A program made the translations under genes and the position numbers. Below are positions 1 to 5,901 of a stretch of 36,011 bases of DNA, one piece after another. The number at the start of each line of letters is the position of its first letter. Position 1 is the stretch's first letter. Source of the DNA: an uncultured Bacteroidia bacterium. GTDB lineage: Bacteria; Bacteroidota; Bacteroidia; Bacteroidales; UBA932. The stretch lies in the NCBI GenBank assembly GCA_902781705.1, contig CACZKE010000028.1:1-36011 (forward strand), given 5' to 3'. The notes under the pieces were generated by a model. The model worked only from the letters and a program-made list of their open reading frames with translations. It was not told the DNA's origin and did not search any database.

Positions 1-48
1 TATCACCTCATCGTAATACAAAGCCTGGTTTTCTTTGGTCTTTCCCAT
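1..48 (-). CDS. Possible partial CDS running off the left edge
   Basis: On the minus strand an ATG at 48-46 opens a reading frame of 16 codons (MGKTKENQALYYDEVI) that continues past the window edge without a stop. An in-frame TGA lies just upstream, so the ATG is the natural start if the frame is real. Base composition here is lower in GC than in the neighbouring genes. Sixteen residues are too few to recognise a family, and no promoter box lies close by; the nearest TAnnTTTG match on this strand is at 182-189. It may be chance. Confidence 0.25.
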   Translation of the reverse strand, partial: MGKTKENQALYYDEVI

Positions 49-90
49 CTCTTGCTTGATTGGGAGTCAACTTTTTTCAGCGAAAGACAA

Positions 91-268
91 CCTGCGCCAC
101 TGGAGAACGCCTATGCCCGTTTCTTGGCGCAGGTCCCTATCCCAAAATCACACCTGCGCCAGGAGGGTTGATGACCTGCGCCAAAACTAGCCGATACCTG
201 CGCCGGGGATGGCAGTCACCAGATCCCAAATGCCCACACCTGCGCCAAAACCAGTTGGTGCCTGCGCC
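91..268. repeat. CCTGCGCC array with 22-bp phasing
   Basis: The octamer CCTGCGCC occurs at 91-98, 153-160, 175-182, 197-204, 239-246 and 261-268, and its reverse complement at 126-133. From 153 onward the start-to-start spacings are 22, 22, 42 and 22 bp. The roughly 14-bp stretches between cores share little beyond A-rich starts after three of the copies (CCTGCGCCAAAA). The array is intergenic. Spacing near two helical turns would place the cores on one face of the DNA, which would suit a repeat-binding protein, but that is inference. Confidence 0.75.
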
Positions 269-310
269 AAAATGCCAGCAGGGCGCTTTCACTGGTAACG
301 GCGAGGGGGG

Positions 311-350
311 CTACTTCCAACAGCGACAGACTACCTCCAACGGCAAGGGG
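311..350. repeat. 20-bp tandem pair (CTACYTCCAAC)
   Basis: Two adjacent 20-bp units begin CTACTTCCAAC (311) and CTACCTCCAAC (331). Only the first 11-13 bases of each unit are conserved, the same core-plus-variable-tail pattern as the neighbouring 22-bp array. Confidence 0.55.
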
Positions 351-359
351 CGACCGGCC

Positions 360-472
360 ATAGCAAAGGCCTGTCGGCGGCCGTGACGGATGACGGGTCA
401 ATAGCAAAGGCCTGTCGGCGGCCGTGACGGATGACGGGTCAATAGAGATAGTTACGGATGACGGGTCAATAG
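360..472. repeat. 41-bp perfect tandem duplication plus partial third copy
   Basis: Positions 360-400 and 401-441 are identical 41-bp units containing GGCCTGTCGGCGGCC and ending in GATGACGGGTCA. A third partial copy of the unit end (ACGGATGACGGGTCAATAG) lies at 454-472. That third copy covers the TGA stop codon (466-468) of the minus-strand repeat-protein gene, so the 3' end of that gene appears to have been copied outward. Confidence 0.8.
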
Positions 473-990
473 AGGTAGTTCACCGCATACCAGACGGCGA
501 GGAATTCAGGGAGGGTGAGGGGACCGTCGAGGGTGAAGAGGAGGTCGGAGCGGTAGGAGGAGGTGCCGCGGAAGACTTCGCGGCCGGTGGGGCTGGTCCG
601 GGAACTGCCGTTCCGGGCAGGATTGTCCCGCAAGGTGGCGAGGATGTCGCTCCGGTAGGTCGATGCGCCCTTGTACAGGCAGCCGTCGCGGAGGGTCCAG
701 AGGATGTCGGACCGATAGGTGGAGCGGCCTTCGTAGGCGGCGCCGTCCCGGACGGTCAGGAGGATGTCGGACCGGTAGGTGGAGTTCTTGCGGTAGATGT
801 CGTTCCCGTCGATGCGTAGCAGGATGTCGGAGGTGTAGGTGGAGCGTCCCTTGTACACCTTCCCGTCGCGGACGGTGCAAAGGATGTCGCTCGCGTAGTG
901 GGAACCGCCTTTATAGACGGTCACCTCCCTGCCGGAAAGCGCCGGCAGGAAAAGGAACAGGAAGAAGAGAATCGTAAACAGTGTTTTCAT
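466..990 (-). CDS. Secreted 20-residue-repeat protein (beta-flower-like)
   Basis: This 174-residue protein starts at the ATG at 990, where MKTLFTILFFLFLFLPALSG forms a signal peptide; the frame stays open further upstream but without export character. The mature part is built of repeats of the form vYkGxStYrSDILxTxRDG. SDIL recurs every 20 residues five times, then after 34 residues as SDLL. The shortened sixth unit (DNPARNGSSRTSPTG) is degenerate. Such short Gly/Tyr/Asp repeats resemble Bacteroidota proteins named 5-fold beta-flower, and more loosely MORN repeats, but I assign no function. A TATCTTTG box lies about 20 bp upstream. The protein is probably periplasmic or exported, because there is no lipobox Cys. 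Confidence 0.75.
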   Translation of the reverse strand: MKTLFTILFFLFLFLPALSGREVTVYKGGSHYASDILCTVRDGKVYKGRSTYTSDILLRIDGNDIYRKNSTYRSDILLTVRDGAAYEGRSTYRSDILWTLRDGCLYKGASTYRSDILATLRDNPARNGSSRTSPTGREVFRGTSSYRSDLLFTLDGPLTLPEFLAVWYAVNYLY

Positions 991-1010
991 CCGATCGAAG
1001 GGTCCATGGG

Positions 1011-1018
1011 CAAAGATA
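1011..1018 (-). promoter_or_regulatory. -7 box for the repeat-protein gene
   Basis: The minus strand reads TATCTTTG, a match to the Bacteroidota -7 consensus TAnnTTTG, 20 bp before the ATG at 990. I see no clear TTG -33 element at the expected distance. Confidence 0.5.
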
Positions 1019-1032
1019 ACCAATATTTTCAC

Positions 1033-1040
1033 TAATTTTG
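1033..1040 (+). promoter_or_regulatory. -7 box for the GH20/hydrolase unit
   Basis: TAATTTTG matches TAnnTTTG and lies 23 bp before the ATG at 1064. It sits back to back with the minus-strand box at 1011-1018, so the two transcription units diverge from a gap of about 75 bp. Confidence 0.5.
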
Positions 1041-1063
1041 TGCCAGTTATTACGCCCATGCCC

Positions 1064-2185
1064 ATGAAACGGTTCCTACTTGTCCTGGCGACCCTCCTGG
1101 CCGCCGCCCTTTCCCTCCCGGCTGCCGCTCCCGCCGCCGACCCCATCGACGAACTCCTGCCCGTCCGCGGCCTGGCCATCCAGGCGCCCCAGCGCTCCCA
1201 GATGAACGATTTCCTGAAATTCGTCGAGGGGGAACTCGTGCCGGCGCACTTCAACCTGCTGATCCTCCGCGTGGACTGGGGCTATGCCTATGCCTCGCAT
1301 CCGGAATTGCAGGACCCGGACCCGCTCACCCGCGAGGACGTGCAGCGGATCGTTGCCGTGTGCCGGAACCGGGGCATCCGGCTGGTGCCGCAGATCAACC
1401 TGCTGGGCCACCAGTCCTGGGCGAAGCAGACGCATGCGCTCCTGCGCGAGTACCCGCAGTTCGACGAGAATCCTTCCGTAAAGACGGAGAACTATACGGA
1501 CTGGCCCAATCCGGAAGGGCTGTATTGCAAGAGTTACTGCCCATTGCATCCGGACGTACACAAAGTCGTTTTCGATGTGGTCGATGAACTCTGTGACGCC
1601 TTCGAGACCGATGCTTTCCACGCCGGGATGGACGAAGTGTTCTACCTGGGCGAGAAGGAATGCCCCCGCTGCAACGGCCGCGACAAGGCCGAACTGTTCG
1701 CCGGGGAAGTGACCCTGATCCGGAACCACCTGGCGGAAAAGGGCCGGCAACTCATGATCTGGGGCGACCGCCTGCTGGACGGGCGCACGACCGGCCTGGG
1801 CGAGTGGGAAGCCAGTTACAACTATACGTGGCGGGCCATCGACCTGATCCCGAAGGACGTTTTCATCTGCGACTGGCACTACGAACGGGCGGACCTCACC
1901 GGCGTGTATTTCGCAACCAAGGGCCTTCCCGTCGCCTCCTGCGGCTATCGGAATCCCACCGTGTGCGAGCAGCAGATCCGCGACATGGTCCGCTTCCGGA
2001 AGCAGTCCTCCCCGGAGACCGCCGCCCGGCTCCAGGGCTACATCCACACCATCTGGTCCGGCTTCGGTCCTTTCCTCCGCCGCTACAACGAAGTGAAAAA
2101 CGAGAAGGAGCCCGACGAAGCCCATTGGAACGACGCCCAGGCCCTCCGGACGGTCATCGAAACGTTCACGAACTTAGCCCAGTAA
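1064..2185 (+). CDS. Exported GH20-family glycoside hydrolase (hexosaminidase-like)
   Basis: The product has 373 residues. I chose the ATG at 1064 because it begins a clear signal peptide (MKRFLLVLATLLAAALSLPAAAPAA); the GTG at 1040 overlaps the -7 box. The mature protein is a single TIM-barrel-type domain with GH20 features: an early strand (LLPVRGLAIQAP), RGIRLVPQINLLGH, and the Asp-Glu pair in HAGMDEVF (D190, E191), which in GH20 orients the substrate N-acetyl group and donates the proton. The N-terminal GH20b domain of typical hexosaminidases is missing, so the protein is shorter than usual. The insert KECPRCNGRD carries two Cys that could bind metal or form a disulfide. Substrate is uncertain; beta-N-acetylhexosaminides are the family default. 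Four bases separate it from the next gene. Confidence 0.75.
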   Translation: MKRFLLVLATLLAAALSLPAAAPAADPIDELLPVRGLAIQAPQRSQMNDFLKFVEGELVPAHFNLLILRVDWGYAYASHPELQDPDPLTREDVQRIVAVCRNRGIRLVPQINLLGHQSWAKQTHALLREYPQFDENPSVKTENYTDWPNPEGLYCKSYCPLHPDVHKVVFDVVDELCDAFETDAFHAGMDEVFYLGEKECPRCNGRDKAELFAGEVTLIRNHLAEKGRQLMIWGDRLLDGRTTGLGEWEASYNYTWRAIDLIPKDVFICDWHYERADLTGVYFATKGLPVASCGYRNPTVCEQQIRDMVRFRKQSSPETAARLQGYIHTIWSGFGPFLRRYNEVKNEKEPDEAHWNDAQALRTVIETFTNLAQ

Positions 2186-2189
2186 ACCC

Positions 2190-3905
2190 ATGAAACGAAC
2201 CCTCACCCTGATCGCCCTCCTGCTGGCAGGGACCCTGCTGGCCCAGGAACGCATGCCCGTCTGGCCCAAGGGCAAGATGCCCGATGCGCAGGCGCACCAG
2301 ATTGCGGCCATGACCGACGAGGCCGGTCTTCCGGATTTCAACCCCGACAAGCACCGCGTCGCCTACCTGGAATGGTTCGACAAACCGGCGAACCCGAACG
2401 GGGCCTGCATGATCCTCATCTCCGGCGGCAGTTATATGAACTGCTGCGACGTGGGGCTGATCAAGCAGTGGCGGGAACGGTTTACGGAACTGGGCGTGCA
2501 GTGCGTCAACTTCGTGTACCGGACGCCCCGGCCGGTGGGGCTGCCCATCTGGCAGACTGCCTGGGAAGACGGTCAGCGGGCGGTCCGCCTTGTGCGGAAA
2601 GAGGCTGTCAAGCGGGGCTTCGACCCGGAAAAGATCGGCGTGATCTCCATGTCGGCCGGGTCGCACCTGGCGCTCCTGCTGGCCACCAGCAGCCAGACGC
2701 CGGCGTATGCGCGGATCGACAAGGTCGATGACCTCCCTTGCCATATCAACTGGGCGATTGTCAATGCACCCGCCTATGCCACCACGGACGGCGAGACCGG
2801 CACTCCGGCCACCCGCGAGGGCTACGGCCAGGACGTGCGGCTGTCCGAGGTGTTCAAGTTCGACGAAAAGACCTGCCCGATGAGCCTGCATCACGGGGAA
2901 ATCGACCCCTACACTCCGACGGGCTCCACGCTCGTGTACCGGGAACTCCGCAAGCGGGGGATTCCGGCCGAGGTGCATCTGTATCCGGGCAAGGGCCACG
3001 GGGCCTTCGGCCTGGAACGGGGCGTCGAGTTCATGCGGCAGATGGGCTATCTGGGCCCCATCGCTCCGGAAGTCCCGCTGACGGACCGTTTTACCTCGGA
3101 TGAAGCGCGGGCGGAATACATCCGCGAGGACATCTGGCCGGAGGGCCGGATGCCCGACGTGCAGGAGAACCAGGGCACGCCCTATATCGAGTGGCATTTC
3201 CCCAAGGAACTGAAAACCACGGCCATCCAGATCATCTACTCCGGCGGCGCCTACAACGGAAACGGGACGGACAGTTTCGAGGTGGCGCCTGCCCGGCGGT
3301 ACCTGAACGACCTGGGCATGACGGTCGTGACCATGCGCTACCGCACCCCGCGTCCCGAAACGCTGGCCAAGCATACGAATGCCTGGCAGGACCTCCAGCG
3401 GGCCGTCCGTGTGGTCCGGAGCAAGGCGGCGGGCTACGGCCTGGATCCCGACCGCATCGGCATCATGGGCTCTTCCGCCGGCGGACACCTGACCGTGATG
3501 GGCGTTACCTCGTCCCGGCACCGGTCTTATTTACCGATAGACGATATCGACAAGCTTTCCTGCAAAGTGCAGTGGGGCATCGGCATTTATCCCGCGTACA
3601 CCCTGATTGACGGGGCCGACGGGCACAATGCGCACCGTGGCAACGGGGATGAGGACATCCTGGTCCCGGATTTCTCTTTCGACCTGGACACCGCGCCGAT
3701 GCTGATGATCCACGGTGATGCCGACGTGTATGCGTCCATGGGTTCCGTGAAAATTTGGGAAAAACTCCGCGCGATGGGCATCCCGGCCGAGCTCCATACC
3801 CTCGCCCTCCGCGACCACTGCTTCCAGCGCACGGCGTCCCCCGGCACCGGCAGTTACACCTGGCTGGACCGCATCGGGGTGTATCTGCAGCCGATCTGCT
3901 TCTGA
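2190..3905 (+). CDS. Exported tandem alpha/beta hydrolase (two esterase-type domains)
   Basis: This 571-residue protein has a signal peptide (MKRTLTLIALLLAGTLLA) and two homologous alpha/beta-hydrolase domains of the carbohydrate-esterase/BD-FAE kind, roughly residues 20-300 and 305-571. Both begin with a WPxGxMPD motif and carry an oxyanion GG(S/A)Y loop. The nucleophile serines are S155 (SMSAG) and S429 (GSSAGG). The Asp and His candidates lie in HGEIDPY with GKGHGAFG, and in HGDADVY with RDHCF. Both triads look intact. It is likely translated with the GH20-type gene upstream, so a joint role in deacylating and cleaving a decorated glycan is plausible but inferred. The gene ends 3 bp from the converging Lrp gene. 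Confidence 0.82.
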   Translation: MKRTLTLIALLLAGTLLAQERMPVWPKGKMPDAQAHQIAAMTDEAGLPDFNPDKHRVAYLEWFDKPANPNGACMILISGGSYMNCCDVGLIKQWRERFTELGVQCVNFVYRTPRPVGLPIWQTAWEDGQRAVRLVRKEAVKRGFDPEKIGVISMSAGSHLALLLATSSQTPAYARIDKVDDLPCHINWAIVNAPAYATTDGETGTPATREGYGQDVRLSEVFKFDEKTCPMSLHHGEIDPYTPTGSTLVYRELRKRGIPAEVHLYPGKGHGAFGLERGVEFMRQMGYLGPIAPEVPLTDRFTSDEARAEYIREDIWPEGRMPDVQENQGTPYIEWHFPKELKTTAIQIIYSGGAYNGNGTDSFEVAPARRYLNDLGMTVVTMRYRTPRPETLAKHTNAWQDLQRAVRVVRSKAAGYGLDPDRIGIMGSSAGGHLTVMGVTSSRHRSYLPIDDIDKLSCKVQWGIGIYPAYTLIDGADGHNAHRGNGDEDILVPDFSFDLDTAPMLMIHGDADVYASMGSVKIWEKLRAMGIPAELHTLALRDHCFQRTASPGTGSYTWLDRIGVYLQPICF

Positions 3906-3908
3906 GCC

Positions 3909-4385
3909 TTATCCGATGCAGGAGGCCGGCAGGCCGAAACTGTTCTTGACCTCGTTCATCACGAACCAGCTCTGGATGGACCCGAGACTCTCGATGGTAC
4001 CCAGGGTGTTGATGATGAAATCATTGTAATACTGCATGTCGGGGGCGTAGATCTTCAGGAGATAGTCGAAGTCCCCGGAGATGTTGTAGCATTCCGCCAC
4101 TTCGGGGATGTCCCGGACGCGGGATACGAAGTCGTGGGCGATATCCTTGCCCATGCGGCGGAGCCGAACGCTGCAGAAGACGGTGAAGCCGCGTCCCAGG
4201 CGCGCTGGGCTCAGGACGGCCGTATAGCGCTGGATATAGCCGCCGGACTCCAGCCGGCGCATCCGCTCGAAAACGGGTGTAGGGGAGAGGTGGACCTTCA
4301 GGGCGAGGTCCTTGACGGTGATGCGGGCATTCTCCTGCAGGATGCGCAGGATGGCGATGTCGGTTTTGTCCAGGGACTCGGTCAT
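3909..4385 (-). CDS. Lrp/AsnC-family transcriptional regulator
   Basis: The product has 158 residues. Residues 5-60 form the winged helix-turn-helix of Lrp/AsnC proteins (LDKTDIAILRILQENARI through LSPTPVFERMRRLESGGYI), and residues 65-150 the RAM/AsnC effector domain, including the strand-and-loop region around CYNISGDFDYLLKIYAPD. These proteins are octameric or tetrameric regulators responding to amino acids. It is divergent from metY, so control of sulfur amino acid synthesis and of itself is a reasonable inference. A 15-bp palindrome lies between its promoter box and start codon. Confidence 0.92.
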   Translation of the reverse strand: MTESLDKTDIAILRILQENARITVKDLALKVHLSPTPVFERMRRLESGGYIQRYTAVLSPARLGRGFTVFCSVRLRRMGKDIAHDFVSRVRDIPEVAECYNISGDFDYLLKIYAPDMQYYNDFIINTLGTIESLGSIQSWFVMNEVKNSFGLPASCIG

Positions 4386-4406
4386 GGTGGATTCTTCTGT
4401 TAAAGG

Positions 4407-4421
4407 GACCTCAAAGAGGTC
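4407..4421. promoter_or_regulatory. 15-bp palindrome, candidate Lrp operator
   Basis: GACCTC-AAA-GAGGTC is a perfect 6+3+6 inverted repeat. It sits 22 bp before the lrp-like start codon and inside its probable leader, between the -7 box at 4441-4448 and the ATG. Lrp/AsnC proteins commonly bind palindromes of about 15 bp and often repress themselves. Confidence 0.5.
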
Positions 4422-4440
4422 TCGATAATTGATTCTTCTA

Positions 4441-4448
4441 CAAATATA
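4441..4448 (-). promoter_or_regulatory. -7 box for the Lrp-type regulator
   Basis: The minus strand reads TATATTTG, matching TAnnTTTG, 55 bp upstream of the ATG at 4385. I see no clear -33 TTG. Confidence 0.45.
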
Positions 4449-4486
4449 CTGATTTTTGGAGGATTCCTGCTAATTTTTGCGTTTTC

Positions 4487-4517
4487 TTGTTTGAAATGTC
4501 TGCGTGCTCTACCTTTG
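4487..4517 (+). promoter_or_regulatory. metY promoter
   Basis: A -33 TTG (4487-4489) is followed after 20 bp by TACCTTTG (4510-4517), a good Bacteroidota sigma-factor promoter. The start codon lies 25 bp downstream. Confidence 0.7.
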
Positions 4518-4542
4518 CAGACAGAAATAAAACGAACTGATC

Positions 4543-5829
4543 ATGAGCACGCACAAACTCCACTTCGAAACCCTTCAGCTCCATGTGGGTCAGGAGCATC
4601 CGGATCCGGCATCCGACGCCCGCGCCGTCCCCATCTACCTCACTTCCTCCTATGTCTTCCATAATTCCGAGCACGCCGCCGCGCGCTTCGGCCTCACCGA
4701 TCCCGGCAATATCTACAGCCGCCTGACGAACTCCACGCAGGACGTCCTGGAGCAGCGGATCGCAGCCCTGGAAGGAGGCGTGGGCGCCCTGGCCGTCGCT
4801 TCCGGCGCGGCTGCCGTCACATACGCCATCCTGAACATCACCCGCGCGGGCGACCATGTCGTATCGGCCAAGACCATCTATGGCGGCACGTATGACCTGC
4901 TCGAGCACACACTGGTCCCCTACGGGGTGACGACCACTTTCGTGGACCCGTCCGACCTGTCGAATTTCGAGAAGGCCATCCGTCCCGAGACCAAACTGAT
5001 CTTCATCGAATCCTTCGGCAACCCGAATTCCAACCTCATCGACATCGAAGCCGTTGCGGACATCGCCCATCGGCACCGGATCCCGCTGGTGATCGACAAT
5101 ACCTTCGCGACGCCCTTCCTGCTGAGGCCCATCGAACACGGTGCCGACATCGTCGTCCACTCCGCCACCAAGTTCATCGGTGGACACGGAACGACCATCG
5201 GCGGAGTCATCGTGGACTCCGGCAAGTTCGATTGGAAGGCCTCCGGCAAGTTCCCGCAGTTCACGGAGCCCGACTACAGTTACCACGGGATTGTCTTTGC
5301 CGACGCCGTCGGGCCGGCCGCCTACATCACCCGGGCCCGGGCCATCCTGCTCCGGGATACCGGTGCCACCCTTTCTCCGGTGAGTGCCTTCATCTTCCTG
5401 CAGGGCGTGGAAACCCTGTCCCTGCGGGTGGAGCGCCATGTCGCCAATGCCCTGAAGGTCGTGGAATACCTGTCCCGGCACCCCAAGGTGGCGAAGGTCA
5501 ATCATCCCTCGCTCCCCGGCCATCCCGACCATGCCCTTTACCAGCGGTATTTTCCGGACGGAGGCGGGTCCATCTTCACGTTCGAGATCAAGGGCGGAAA
5601 GGAGGAGGCCTACCGGTTCATCGACTCGCTGGAAATCTTTTCCCTCCTGGCCAATGTGGCCGACGTGAAGTCCCTGGTCATCCATCCTGCCACGACGACG
5701 CATTCCCAACTCACGGAGGCCGAACTGGCGGACCAGGGAATCTTCCAGAGCACCATCCGCCTGTCCATCGGCACGGAGCATGTGGATGACCTGATCGCCG
5801 ACCTGGACCAGGCCTTCGGGAAAATCTGA
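4543..5829 (+). CDS. metY: O-acetylhomoserine sulfhydrylase
   Basis: This 428-residue cytoplasmic PLP enzyme of the Cys/Met metabolism family makes homocysteine from O-acetylhomoserine and sulfide. The N-terminus (FETLQLHVGQEHPDPASDARAVPIY) and the long MetY-type insertion around DYSYHG, AYITRARAILLRDTGA and LQGVETLSLRVERH separate it from the shorter cystathionine synthases and lyases. The PLP lysine is K210 in SATKFIGGHG, and the conserved phosphate-binding region reads SGAAAVTYAIL. Full length for the family. Its promoter faces the divergent Lrp-type gene. I looked for a SAM riboswitch in the short leader and saw none. Confidence 0.93.
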   Translation: MSTHKLHFETLQLHVGQEHPDPASDARAVPIYLTSSYVFHNSEHAAARFGLTDPGNIYSRLTNSTQDVLEQRIAALEGGVGALAVASGAAAVTYAILNITRAGDHVVSAKTIYGGTYDLLEHTLVPYGVTTTFVDPSDLSNFEKAIRPETKLIFIESFGNPNSNLIDIEAVADIAHRHRIPLVIDNTFATPFLLRPIEHGADIVVHSATKFIGGHGTTIGGVIVDSGKFDWKASGKFPQFTEPDYSYHGIVFADAVGPAAYITRARAILLRDTGATLSPVSAFIFLQGVETLSLRVERHVANALKVVEYLSRHPKVAKVNHPSLPGHPDHALYQRYFPDGGGSIFTFEIKGGKEEAYRFIDSLEIFSLLANVADVKSLVIHPATTTHSQLTEAELADQGIFQSTIRLSIGTEHVDDLIADLDQAFGKI

Positions 5830-5854
5830 CGCCCGGGTGGCGGAACGGAAACGA

Positions 5855-5884
5855 TTGCAAATCGCGGGGAAAGTCGTATCTTTG
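5855..5884 (+). promoter_or_regulatory. Promoter of the EamA-Nudix gene
   Basis: TTG (5855-5857), a 19-bp spacer and TATCTTTG (5877-5884) match the Bacteroidota promoter consensus. The ATG at 5902 follows after 17 bp. Confidence 0.75.
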
Positions 5885-5901
5885 CCCGCGATTTTTTTTG
5901 G

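Larger units (their letters stand above)
49..465. other. Gene-free stretch with short phased repeats
   Basis: About 415 bases contain no convincing gene. A 108-codon open frame on the plus strand starts at a TTG and has a repeat-derived, proline/arginine-rich composition without domain character, so I do not call it. The stretch instead holds three repeat sets, listed separately: a CCTGCGCC array, a 20-bp pair and a 41-bp tandem duplication. It lies downstream of the repeat-protein gene and upstream of the possible leftward gene at the window edge. Confidence 0.7.

Noticed and set aside
153-268. Possible CRISPR array
   Set aside because: The conserved core is only 8 bp with about 14-bp spacers, too short for any CRISPR type, and no cas gene is present.
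60-386. 108-codon plus-strand frame in the left intergenic region
   Set aside because: TTG start, translation made from the short DNA repeats, no domain and no promoter at a sensible distance.
4386-4542. SAM or other riboswitch upstream of metY
   Set aside because: The leader after the predicted start site is only about 20 nt, too short for a riboswitch, and no matching folded core was seen.
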